From the NCBI GenBank assembly GCA_023957375.1, contig JAMLHB010000003.1, positions 379,830 through 443,829 of the forward strand: a stretch of DNA of 64,000 nt, written 5' to 3'. Positions 36,761 to 45,700 of the stretch are shown here, one piece after another. The notes below the pieces were generated by a model. That model was not told the origin of the DNA. It saw only the letters and a program-made list of their open reading frames with translations, and did no database searches. The DNA is from Flavobacteriales bacterium. Lineage in GTDB: Bacteria > Bacteroidota > Bacteroidia > Flavobacteriales_F > PHOS-HE28. The position numbers were made by a program, and so were the translations under genes. Within the stretch, counting starts at the first letter, position 1. Each line of letters begins with the position of its first letter.

Positions 36761-37134
36761 GCAAGATCCAATCCTTGTCCCGGACGGCCGCCGGTGCCTT
36801 GTGCGCATCGCTGCTGTTGATGGCGTGCGGCGGTGGCAGCAATACCACCGGCAGCACCACCGGGAACGACACTACGGCAGTGGCCAAGTCCGACACCGTG
36901 TTCATCGCCAAGATGCAGTTCAAGCCGGCAACGCTTACGGTGCATGCCGGTGACGAGGTCGTCTTCATGAACAACGATGTGGTGGCACACGATGCCACAG
37001 CGTTGCCCGACAGCGCTTGGACCTCGGGCAAGTTGGACCCGGGCCAAAGCTGGAAGCTGGTGGCTGACAAGTCCACGGACTATTTCTGCAGCATCCACCA
37101 AGTGATGAAAGGCCATTTGGAGGTGCAACCTTGA
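36757..37134 (+). CDS. Plastocyanin/azurin-like cupredoxin lipoprotein
   Basis: 125 residues. A lipobox LMAC (Cys24) follows a hydrophobic signal (AAGALCASLLL), and a Gly/Ser/Thr-rich linker (25-45) tethers the domain to the membrane. The cupredoxin fold shows F-K-P-x-T-L-x-V-x-x-G-D-x-V-x-F and a full type 1 copper ligand set: His78 (NNDVVAHDAT), Cys111, His114 and Met117 (YFCSIHQVM). It likely carries electrons or binds copper outside the cytoplasmic membrane. It is coupled by an ATGA overlap to the DUF4142 gene and followed by a terminator. Confidence 0.9.
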   Translation: MSKIQSLSRTAAGALCASLLLMACGGGSNTTGSTTGNDTTAVAKSDTVFIAKMQFKPATLTVHAGDEVVFMNNDVVAHDATALPDSAWTSGKLDPGQSWKLVADKSTDYFCSIHQVMKGHLEVQP

Positions 37135-37156
37135 GGGTTGATCCGAAGTGAAGGCA

Positions 37157-37186
37157 CAAGGGCCGTCCTTAACCGGGCGGCCCTTG
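37157..37186 (+). terminator. Terminator after the cupredoxin gene
   Basis: CAAGGGCCG pairs perfectly with CGGCCCTTG around TCCTTAACCGGG (which itself can pair further), 22 bases after the stop. The tail is only weakly T-rich. Confidence 0.65.
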
Positions 37187-37293
37187 CTGCTTACAGTGCC
37201 TTGTCCGTTCCCCGGTGGAACGGAGCCATGCGCCTCCCTGCCGCATGTAGCCGGACAGGCGATGCCGGCCTTTCACGTACAACCGGTGTGCGC

Positions 37294-37512
37294 GGCTATC
37301 GCCTCTTGCGCGCCCTGCGGCCGCGACTTTCCCGGTTTCTCAACCACGGATGGACACAGATGAACACGGATAAATGCGCGATGTGGCAAGTGGGCCACGG
37401 ATTTGCGACCGATACCCGGAGAGGTCCGCGATCCGTGTCCATCCGTGTGGATCCGTGGTTCGTTCAAGTATTGGACATGCGCTGCCAGGCGCAGTATTAA
37501 GAGGCGATAGCC
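37294..37512. repeat. Nested inverted-repeat element (219 bases)
   Basis: Outer arms GGCTATCGCCTCTT (37294-37307) and AAGAGGCGATAGCC (37499-37512) are perfect complements. Inside, a 30-base arm starting AACCACGGATGGACACAG (from about 37341) pairs with the arm ending GGATCCGTGGTT (to about 37460) at 26 of 30 positions. Much of the element could fold back on itself as a long hairpin. It fills most of the 400-base gap between the cupredoxin and sigma-factor genes and contains no gene. Confidence 0.75.
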
Positions 37513-37535
37513 CTGGATGGAATGCGGGTGCGCCG

Positions 37536-38075
37536 ATGCCCGCTGTAACTTTCACCGGACCCGCCCGTCATACCCGTGATCCCTTCGCCGTGACCCTCCA
37601 CGAGTACAATAGCGCCGTGCAAGCCCATGCGGACGGCATTTTCCGCTTTGCGGTGAAGCACCTGCTCGACCGCGACAACGCCAAGGACGTGGTGCAGGAA
37701 ACTTTCGCGAGGCTTTGGCAGAAGCTGGATGACGTGGACGGCACCAAGGCCAAGAGCTACCTCTTCACCACGGCGCACCACCTCTTGGTAGACTCGGCAC
37801 GCCGGGATACAAGAAGCACACGGATGGACGAACGGCATGAAGACCTGCGCTGGGGTACCCAATCGCAACCCGACCTGCAGAAAGTGCTGGATACCGCTTT
37901 GGCCACCTTGCCCGAAATGCAGCGCAGCGTGGTGCTGCTGCGCGACCTGGAGGGATACAGCTACGAAGAGATCGCTGAGCTCACCCAATTGAACATCACG
38001 CAGGTGAAAGTGTACATCTATCGCGGCCGTACGGCACTGAAGGAATACATCGGCAAGCTGGAGAACGTGCTATGA
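37536..38075 (+). CDS. ECF-type RNA polymerase sigma factor
   Basis: 179 residues from the ATG at 37536. Earlier in-frame starts would translate the inverted-repeat element. Region 2 is seen in YNSAVQAHADGIFRFAVKHL and DNAKDVVQETFARLWQKL, and region 4 in LPEMQRSVVLLRDLEGYSYE then EIAELTQLNITQVKVYIYRG. The length is typical. It directs RNA polymerase to a regulon, probably for envelope stress or surface proteins. The next gene, coupled by ATGA, encodes a single-span membrane protein likely to be its anti-sigma factor. Confidence 0.92.
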   Translation: MPAVTFTGPARHTRDPFAVTLHEYNSAVQAHADGIFRFAVKHLLDRDNAKDVVQETFARLWQKLDDVDGTKAKSYLFTTAHHLLVDSARRDTRSTRMDERHEDLRWGTQSQPDLQKVLDTALATLPEMQRSVVLLRDLEGYSYEEIAELTQLNITQVKVYIYRGRTALKEYIGKLENVL

Positions 38076-39355
38076 TGTTGGACCGGCACACATACGAAGC
38101 TTGGTTGCTGGACCGCGCCGAGGGTATGCTGACCCCGGCACAGGAACAGCAATTGGATGCGTTCCTCAAGGCACATCCGGAGCTCGTGGCGGGCACGGGC
38201 GAATTGCCCACGGTACAGGCCGGTGATGAGCACTTCCACGATAAGGGCCCGCTGCTGCGCACCTTCCCTCCCACCGGCCTGCCGGACGCGGCACGGTTGG
38301 ATGACTTTCTCACCGCGCGCATGGAGGGCGACCTGTCCCCGGCACAGGAACTGGAACTGGGGCGCTACTTGTACGACCACCCGGAAGCGGAACGGAACGC
38401 GGCCCTCATGGCCAAAGCCAGGGTGGAGGCTGAAGCCGAGCCGTTCAAGCATAAGGCCGGCCTGGAAAAGCATTTCCCGCCGCAGGGTTATCCCGAAGCA
38501 CACCGGGTCACTGATTTCCTGATCGCCGATGCGGAAGGTGACCTGACTGCCGACCAACATGCTGCGCTCGTACAATACCTGCACGATCACCCGGAGGCGC
38601 GGCGCCAACAGCGCCTGGTGGCCGCAGCACACATTCGGCCGGAGCCGGTGGCCTATCCGTGGAAAGAACAATTGCTGAAGCGCGAATCGCGCGTGTTGCC
38701 CTTGTGGGCGCGTTGGGCCGCAGCGGCAAGTATTCTGCTGTTCATCAGCCTGGGGCTGCTATTGCAATTCCGAGGCGACAGGAATGATGCGTCCTTGGCA
38801 CAGCGCACCCGCCCCTCGGCACCGGCAGCACCGCTTCCTGCCAAGCCCGCCGCACAGGAAACGGCTTCACACACCGCGCCGCCAACGCAAGTGAACCGCC
38901 CCGTGCAGGAGAACACCGCAGGCCGTGCACCGACTAATGCCGGCAAGCAAGTGAAGCGTGAAGCGGCCCCTGCTGAACGGCTGGAGAATCCACGTGAGGA
39001 AACTCAAGTGCCTGTACCAGTGGAACCGGAATTGGCTGAAGTACCTGCCGCACCGCTGGAGCCAACAGCACCTGCTTCACCCGCACACCAAGCAGCACCC
39101 GCAGCTCCAGTGGCAACTTCGCAAGGCCAGAACCTCGCTGTTTTCGCGGCCAACCAATTGCGCGGCGACGTGCTGGCCACGCCCAAGCGTTCCAGCCGAT
39201 TGGACGGCAATGATCTGTTGGCCATGGCGGACCGTGCCGTGGGCGCCATTAGCAACGGGGCAGGCGGTGTGCAGGTGCAGCGCAGCGCAACGCGCGAGAA
39301 GATCCGTTTCAGCCTCGGCCGGAACTTCGCCATCAGTGCGAGCCGCGCCCGTTGA
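38072..39355 (+). CDS. Membrane protein, probable anti-sigma factor, with three N-terminal repeats
   Basis: 427 residues. The cytoplasmic side (1-215) has three copies of a ~30-residue motif: AEGMLTPAQEQQLDAFLKAHPE, MEGDLSPAQELELGRYLYDHPE and AEGDLTADQHAALVQYLHDHPE. One transmembrane helix follows (~220-237, AASILLFISLGLLLQF). Then comes a long Pro/Ala/Glu-rich periplasmic linker (~240-355) and a short conserved-looking end (LDGNDLLAMADRAVGAI). No zinc-binding HxxxCxxC is seen. Its place directly after the sigma gene with an ATGA overlap, plus the membrane topology, support an anti-sigma role. The repeats may contact sigma or other proteins. This is inference. Confidence 0.7.
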   Translation: MMLDRHTYEAWLLDRAEGMLTPAQEQQLDAFLKAHPELVAGTGELPTVQAGDEHFHDKGPLLRTFPPTGLPDAARLDDFLTARMEGDLSPAQELELGRYLYDHPEAERNAALMAKARVEAEAEPFKHKAGLEKHFPPQGYPEAHRVTDFLIADAEGDLTADQHAALVQYLHDHPEARRQQRLVAAAHIRPEPVAYPWKEQLLKRESRVLPLWARWAAAASILLFISLGLLLQFRGDRNDASLAQRTRPSAPAAPLPAKPAAQETASHTAPPTQVNRPVQENTAGRAPTNAGKQVKREAAPAERLENPREETQVPVPVEPELAEVPAAPLEPTAPASPAHQAAPAAPVATSQGQNLAVFAANQLRGDVLATPKRSSRLDGNDLLAMADRAVGAISNGAGGVQVQRSATREKIRFSLGRNFAISASRAR

Positions 39356-39461
39356 GGCCCGTCCGCACCGCACGGGTGCCGTTCATCACAACCACGCATG
39401 TGCCTTGTAACAACATCCGTTGTACGGCTGTCTTATGTCCGAAAACCAGCACATCACAACC

Positions 39462-39845
39462 ATGAAAACCGCACATCTTTCCCTCCTGCTGTTCCTGGGC
39501 ACCATGCTTTTCGCCGGCCAGGCCCGCGCCGCAAGCGGTGATGCACCGGCACCTTCCACCACCAACAGCCGCGCCATGGAGCGCGCCGTGATGCACCAGA
39601 TCGACCGCCATGTGGTCTTTCCGCTCGATGCGGAGGGCGCGGAGATGTACGGTGTGGTTGACGTGGACTTTGCCGTGGACGTGAAGGGCCGCCTGGTGGT
39701 GAAGGAAGCCAGCTCGCGCAACGCAGCGCTCCGCGATTACGTGGTGCGCAAACTGGGCCAGATCCGGGTGGGGTCGAACCCTTCAGGCCTGTGGAACACC
39801 ACCCATCTGCGCTTCACCTTCAAGCCTGAACACGGTGAACTGTAA
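39462..39845 (+). CDS. Small secreted protein of unknown function in the sigma operon
   Basis: 127 residues from the ATG at 39462, giving a signal peptide (TAHLSLLLFLGTMLFAGQARA). The mature part contains HVVFPLDAEGAEMYGVVDVD then FAVDVKGRLVVKEASS. That beta-alpha-beta pattern resembles a TonB C-terminal-like domain, with a regular last segment HLRFTFKP, but no TonB transmembrane anchor motif beyond the signal is seen. I do not recognise a specific family. It lies between the anti-sigma candidate and an outer-membrane barrel gene and is probably co-transcribed. Confidence 0.7.
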   Translation: MKTAHLSLLLFLGTMLFAGQARAASGDAPAPSTTNSRAMERAVMHQIDRHVVFPLDAEGAEMYGVVDVDFAVDVKGRLVVKEASSRNAALRDYVVRKLGQIRVGSNPSGLWNTTHLRFTFKPEHGEL

Positions 39846-39887
39846 CAACCGGGGCACTTCCCCGTCGTATGGCAAACGCGACACCTG

Positions 39888-40871
39888 ATGAAACCCCTGT
39901 CCATCATCGTTCCGATCCTGCTCCCCATCGCAGTCACCGCCCAGCAGGACAGCCTGTCGGTGGACACCGCAAAGCACGGATCGACGCACTCCATCATGCT
40001 GATGGCGGGCGGCCAGGGGGTGAAGTTGAAGGTAGTGCCCAACGACACCTTGCAGGCCGAACAGGGCGACACACTGCGGATCCTCACCAAGCGGAAGCTG
40101 GTGCGCATCATCACCACGCCCCGCGAGGACCGCGACACCACCCTGCGCTTCGAGGACGAGCTGGCGCGCCTGCGCCGCGAACGCCGCAACCTGTTCACCT
40201 ACTGGGCGGGGCTGGAGTACGGCATCAACACCTTCCTCACCACCGACGGCCGCATTGGCGACGGGCCGGAGAGCGGCCCGCTACAGCTCAACAATGCCAA
40301 GAGCCGCTTCTTCGCCATCAACTTCATGGAGTACAAAGCGGAGTTCGGCACCCACCACGTTGGGCTGTTCACCGGCCTGGGCATCGAGTTCGACAATTAC
40401 CTGCTGAGCGGGAACACCACGCTGGGCGCTGACGGCGACAGCACTTTCGCCGTGCCCATGGAGCTGCCCGTGCTGAACAAGAACAAGCTGCGCCAGATCG
40501 GCCTGCGCGTGCCGCTGATGCTGGAGCTGAACACGGCGCGCGCCAAGCTGCCCGCCACACCGGAGGAGTACGCAGCGAAGAAGGATTGGTCCTTCACCCG
40601 CAAGAACAACTTCCACTTGGCCGCTGGCGTGGTGGGCACCTGGTACTTCGACTCCATGTACAAGCAGAAGTACACCGAGGGCGGGCACAACGTAAAGAAC
40701 CGCAGCAAGGACGATTACAACCTGCTGCCCTACCGCCTGGCGGCGCGCGCCCAGGTGGGCTTCGCGGGCCTGAACCTCTTTGCCGAATATGCGCTCACGC
40801 CCCTGTTTGAGGAAGGCACGGCACCGGACCTGCGGGCACTGAACGTGGGCCTGACATTGGTGGGGTTCTAA
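39888..40871 (+). CDS. Outer-membrane beta-barrel protein (PorT-like), end of sigma operon
   Basis: 327 residues with a signal peptide ending AVTAQQ. A charged region (60-100, LRFEDELARLRRERRN) is followed by alternating strands: LFTYWAGLEYGINTFL, HHVGLFTGLGIEFDNYL, GLRVPLMLEL, FHLAAGVVGTWYFDS, YRLAARAQVGFAGLNLFAEY and a terminal LNVGLTLVGF. This is the pattern of the outer-membrane-protein barrels that close sigma/anti-sigma operons in Bacteroidota. Likely an outer-membrane component under control of the ECF sigma. Transport or sensing role unknown. Confidence 0.8.
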   Translation: MKPLSIIVPILLPIAVTAQQDSLSVDTAKHGSTHSIMLMAGGQGVKLKVVPNDTLQAEQGDTLRILTKRKLVRIITTPREDRDTTLRFEDELARLRRERRNLFTYWAGLEYGINTFLTTDGRIGDGPESGPLQLNNAKSRFFAINFMEYKAEFGTHHVGLFTGLGIEFDNYLLSGNTTLGADGDSTFAVPMELPVLNKNKLRQIGLRVPLMLELNTARAKLPATPEEYAAKKDWSFTRKNNFHLAAGVVGTWYFDSMYKQKYTEGGHNVKNRSKDDYNLLPYRLAARAQVGFAGLNLFAEYALTPLFEEGTAPDLRALNVGLTLVGF

Positions 40872-40929
40872 TACCATGTACGCATTCAATATCGGCCGAT
40901 CTGCTTGCCCTCTTTCCGGATTACTTCTC

Positions 40930-40973
40930 CGCGGAACAGGTTCCGTAGGCCCCGCTACGCAACCTGTTCCGCG
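40930..40973. repeat. Near-perfect palindrome between convergent genes
   Basis: CGCGGAACAGGTTCCGTAG pairs with CTACGCAACCTGTTCCGCG with one mismatch around loop GCCCCG. It could terminate transcription from either side, though no T-run follows. Confidence 0.65.
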
Positions 40974-41081
40974 TATCGCCCTCCGAAAAGATCGCGGCGC
41001 AACTCGTGGTCGGCCTTGAATGCATAAATGGTATAATGCCTGCCGATCCTGCGGCAACGAGGGGTTGACGCGGGCCGGCAC

Positions 41082-41123
41082 CGAAGGGCTGCTGCACTTG
41101 CGGCGGCCCTTCGTATTTGTTTC
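41082..41123 (+). terminator. Intrinsic terminator
   Basis: CGAAGGGC/GCCCTTCG, an 8-base stem with a 16-base loop, followed by TATTTGTTTC. It would end the sigma operon on the plus strand and, as a hairpin, may also serve the convergent minus-strand operon. Confidence 0.6.
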
Positions 41124-41152
41124 AGCCACATGCAGCAGGCATGTGTCACCTG

Positions 41153-42715
41153 CTACCAGCGCATGCCGACGGGTTCGCTCGGCGTGCTTTCGGTACCGTC
41201 CGGGAGCACCATACGCAGCAGATAAAGGTTCAAGGCCCCGCGCACCGGTGCTGTGTCCGTGTATCCTTCCACATTGACGGGTAGATCCTTCAGCAGCTTG
41301 GGCTCGCCGCCGTCCACGGACCGGTAGAGCTTGAAGCCCAGGCCGTGCCTTTCCCGCCCGGCCCAGGAAAGACTGATCCCATCCTTGGTGCGGGTGGCGG
41401 TTAGCAGGCGCGGTGCATCGGCTCCCATGGGCCCGGCATCCAGCGCCACCGCTTGCGAAGGCACGCCCCGCATGCCCGAAAGGGCAACGCCCACCACCCG
41501 GTAGCGGTAGGCCAGGCCGGGCATGGCCGTGGAGTCGATATAGGCCAGGATGCCGGGCTCCAACGCTTGTTTGGTCACCGGATTGAAATCGGACCCATCG
41601 GCCGTGGCGCGCTCCACTTGGGTCCATGAGATGCCGCGGTCACCGGACCATGGCTCGCGCCAACTGACGATCACGGCGCGGTCCGTCCGGCGCACCGCCA
41701 CATCCGTGGGTGAGGCCGGTATGCGCTCATCCAAAGCTTGTACGCCAGCTACCGGAGAGGGGCCGCTGATGGTACCGCCGATCCCTACGGCCCGCACCCG
41801 GTAGCGCAGCACCCGGTTGTCCGTTACGGAGCTGTCCGTCCACTGCGGGCCGGCACCGGCACGTGGCCGGATGCCTGCGGCAACCATGACGAACCCTGTG
41901 TCAGCGGGTGTGCCTCGTTCCACATTGTACTCCAGGACATCCGGGTCGCCCCCGGGCCAGTACAAGCGGATGCCGGAAGGACCGTTTTCAGCCTGCAACC
42001 AAGCGGGGGACGCCACGGGCGGCGCGTAGTCACACACCCCTTGCACCGGCATGCTCATGGTGGAAGTGCCCACCACATCGATCGCTTCCAGCCGGTAGAA
42101 ATAGGTCTCCTTCACGCGCTGTACCCGGTCCATGAAGATGGTATCCAGCACGGGCACGTCAGCCAGGTGCAAGTAGGGCCCCTCAAAGCGGTCCGCCCGG
42201 TAAATGGCGATCCCCCGGGTGCGCACGGCATGTTCCAACCGCCAGCTAAGCCGGATGCCACGTGTACCGGGTACATCATCGGCCCGGATGTACTTGAACC
42301 ATGGCCGGGCCTCGGCATTGAGGTTGTTCGCGGAAACCCACGGGGAGGATGGTCCTTCGCGGCCTGCGGTATCCATGGGCATCAAGCGGTATTCGTAGAT
42401 GCCGAGCTCGGTGAACAGCGTGTCCCAGCAGATCACGGTGGTGGTGTCATTGCGCGTGCCTTGGACGATCACCGGATGGATCTCCGCTTCGGTGCCCACA
42501 TGCTGCCGCCTGCGGAACACGCGGACTGCGGCAGGCACGCACTTCGGCGCAGCCCAAGCCACGCGGATGCGCTCGCCGTTGGTTTCCTGTGACACGGGTT
42601 GGAACAAGCAAGCCGTTTGGGCTGTCTTGGTCGTGACGGCCTGCTGGCCTGCGCAGGGCAAGGCAAGCACCAGGAAAGGAAGGATGAATGTGCGCATGGT
42701 CATGGCCGTTTTCAT
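41153..42715 (-). CDS. Fibronectin type III-like secreted protein
   Basis: 520 residues from the ATG at 42715, which overlaps the upstream stop as ATGA (an ATG at 42724 is possible). A signal peptide (MRTFILPFLVLALPCAGQQ) is followed by four or five fibronectin-III-like modules, each ending in a Y-x-Y-R-(V/L) strand: GIYEYRLMPMD, TYFYRLEAIDVVG, VLRYRVRAVGIGG, AYRYRVVGVALSG, NLYLLRMVLPDG. Starts are marked by (I/V)-x-(L/V)-(S/Y)-W (GIRLSWRLEH, GIRLYWPGGD, AVIVSWREPW, GISLSWAGRE). No T9SS sorting domain is seen at its C-terminus. It is the last gene of a three-gene operon with a 2058-residue secreted protein and a barrel, and probably acts with them at the surface. Confidence 0.8.
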   Translation of the reverse strand: MKTAMTMRTFILPFLVLALPCAGQQAVTTKTAQTACLFQPVSQETNGERIRVAWAAPKCVPAAVRVFRRRQHVGTEAEIHPVIVQGTRNDTTTVICWDTLFTELGIYEYRLMPMDTAGREGPSSPWVSANNLNAEARPWFKYIRADDVPGTRGIRLSWRLEHAVRTRGIAIYRADRFEGPYLHLADVPVLDTIFMDRVQRVKETYFYRLEAIDVVGTSTMSMPVQGVCDYAPPVASPAWLQAENGPSGIRLYWPGGDPDVLEYNVERGTPADTGFVMVAAGIRPRAGAGPQWTDSSVTDNRVLRYRVRAVGIGGTISGPSPVAGVQALDERIPASPTDVAVRRTDRAVIVSWREPWSGDRGISWTQVERATADGSDFNPVTKQALEPGILAYIDSTAMPGLAYRYRVVGVALSGMRGVPSQAVALDAGPMGADAPRLLTATRTKDGISLSWAGRERHGLGFKLYRSVDGGEPKLLKDLPVNVEGYTDTAPVRGALNLYLLRMVLPDGTESTPSEPVGMRW

Positions 42716-45700
42716 TGCCCGCATGATCCATCGATGCGGTCCAAAGTGATATTCCCTTGGGAGTTCACGCTGCCCTTCACCGTAAGGCCGAAGCTGTCGC
42801 TCACACCGCAGATGCTCGCGCCAACACTGGTGGACCCGCAGGCGATCAAGCTGAAGGTACTTCCCTGGAGAGCGGCCTCGAACAGCACTTCCGCGCTTGC
42901 GGAAAGGTCCAGGCTGGAGCAGTCGGGAATGGGGCTGAGCAGCCAGAAGCTCAGGCCCACATCGGCATAGGCCATGCCGCCGAAGCCGAGGCTTCCGGAA
43001 AGGTCCACCCAGTTGCGGCCCTCCACCGCACAGCTCGCATGGCCCGACACGCCCATCACCCCCAAGTTCAGGCTGGGCACCGAGAAGTCGATCAAGCTCA
43101 ACTTGTCCTGCAGGAACAAGCCTTTGAGCTTCTTGCCGGCCATGGTGGCGGGCAGTGATTTGTAGCGGTACCCGCTCATCAGGTTGGAAAGCAGCGTGTC
43201 CGGAATGGCGTTATGTGCGCCGATCATGAATGCCGGGTGATGGTCTTGCAGCGGCCAAGGGACCGGCGGTACGATCACATGCGAATCGTAACAGCTCACC
43301 AAGAACCCGTCCTTGTCCACGAGCAGGCCCAACTGGGCATTCACGATGTTCACCGCGCCGAAGTTGTTGTTGGATAGGCCTAAGCTGCCCACTAAGCGGG
43401 CGTGTTCAAAATCGTAGCTCATGGCCATGTTGCCGAAGGGCGTGGCCAGTTGCGACATGCCGATCTTGCCTTGCCCCAGTTCCACGGCGCCCTTCACGGT
43501 AAAGGAGAGTTCGTTCGCCGGGTTGTCGTCGATCCCGGCCAAGTTCACCAGGTTGCCCTTGAAGGAAAGATCGTTCCATTGGTCCGGCCCCATGGTCTGG
43601 CGCCCGCTGTTGAGGAGCATCTTCTTGTTCGGCGATCCACCGAACCGGACCTCCTGCCTTGTGCTGCCCTTGTAATGCTGCGCATCGGTGCGGATCAGGT
43701 CGATGTAGGTGCTCGCCGCCGTATGGTCCAGGAAGCCGTATGCATAGACCGGTTCACCGGAGGAACCGTCCTCGGGATCGATCCGGAACCGTCCGTAGCA
43801 CGTGAACTGGCCGGGCTTGATCACTTGGGAAGGCATGCGGTCGTCCAGCGTGAAGTACACGTTGCCCCGGCCGGTGGTGATGGTGGCCCCCAGCGGTTTG
43901 AGGCGGCTTGCGGTATTGTTGCCGTCCTTGTAAAAGCTGAAGAAGCCCGTGGTCTGTGGCAGGCCATGAATCGCAAGCGAGCAGTTCACCAGCAGGTCCA
44001 CGCCGTCCGGGGTGAACTGCATGCTGCCCACCGGCGTCATGTCCATGATGTTGAAGTAGCGGTAATTCATGGCACGCACTTCCGCAAGCGGCTGGCCTCG
44101 GCTGAACAGGGAGAAGCTGGAGAACTGCACCTTGCTTGGCACCAGTTCCGCCGGGCCCTGCACGGTGGCCACCGAGGCGCTGCCGGTTGTGAGGGCGCCA
44201 AAGCGCCATGCACCGGCCATGCCCTGGTACACATAGCCCGGGTCGTAGCCGAACGTCCAAGGCACGCCATCGGCCGGCTTCAATGGTGCAACACCGCCCA
44301 GGCGCACTTCACCCAGTTGGCCGGCGTTCATCTCCAGCCCGTTCGGGCGGATCATGATCTGGGACATGGCGGCCTTCGCCAGCACCATGTCCAAGGTGCC
44401 TTGCGGGATGACGATCGCGGCAAGGTCATTGTTGAAGGACCAAGGTGCCGTGGCGGTGAAGCTCCAGTCGTTCAATTTGAAGTTGAGCTTGTCGCCCCCG
44501 CCTTGGATCCCCTCAATGGTTTGGGGGGTCACGCGGATGTCGCCCACCTCCAGTTCCAGCAGTGCGGGCGTGATGTCTGGCACGTCCTTGACCTGCACCA
44601 CGGTGGCGATGCGGAAGACCCCCGGCTCCACAAAGGAGCGCGTGCGGTCGCTTCGCGCCGGGAAGCCGCGCAGGGAAAATGCGGCGTTGGAAGGTTCCCA
44701 GAGCAGGCTCATGGGGGCCAGTTTGAACGTCATCAGGTTGAAGGTGCGCTGCGCGTACGCCCCGTTGCTGCGGAACACGTCCAGCCGCGGTTGATCCGGG
44801 CCATCGCCCAAATAGAACCGTCCGGTGAAATCATAGGAGAAGTTGAAGGTGGACAGCTCGCTGCTCACCGTGCCTCGCACCACCCCGCCGGTGGCCGTGC
44901 CCTGCACCTGCACCAGGCCGGGGAAGAATGAAATGGGCACGCCCTTCAATGTGGCGTCCAGTGCGCCATAGAGCTTGAGCGGCACCTGGGCCATGTCCGT
45001 TGCCACGGCACCGCTTACGGGCACCGCCCGCGGCAAGCCCAACGGCCCCATCGCCCCGGCCTGCACCTTCACATCGGTGAAGGCGATGCGTTGACCGGGA
45101 TCCTCCAAGCTGAAGTTGGCATTGGCCGGAAGGTTGATGAAGGCGCCGCTGATGGTGGACGTCCCGTCGCTGTTCTGCGCGCGCTTCTCCACCTCCACCG
45201 GGAAGCCCAGCAGTTTGGTGAGGTCCAGGTCATTGGCACGCTGCAGCACCAGCTCCACATGGGGCATCCGGGGGATCATCTTGAAATCCGGCGGCGGTCC
45301 CGGCATCATGAAGTAGTTCACGTCCTGCGCCGTGCCGATGTAGCTTACCAAGCTGTCCGCCTTGGCGGCATGCACGGTCAAGGGCCCCATGGCCACGCCG
45401 TGGAGCGTGAAATTGCCCTGTCCGTCCGTGGTGGTCTGGTTCAGCTGTGCACCCTGCTGGTCCGAGCCGGTCTCCACCCACACCCGGGCCCCGGCAACAG
45501 GGGTGTCACCGGGGCTTGATACCACCTGCCCGCTGAGGCTGGTGCCGGGATCCAACTGCACCTCCAGTGTCACCGGTTCCGGGGAAACGGGATTCACCAC
45601 GATCCGGTTCACCGGCATCAGGTCGCCGGGTGGGTACACCTTCAACCGGAACTCGCTTTCGGGGGAAAGGAACTCGAAGTAGGCCACGCCGGCCTGGTCG

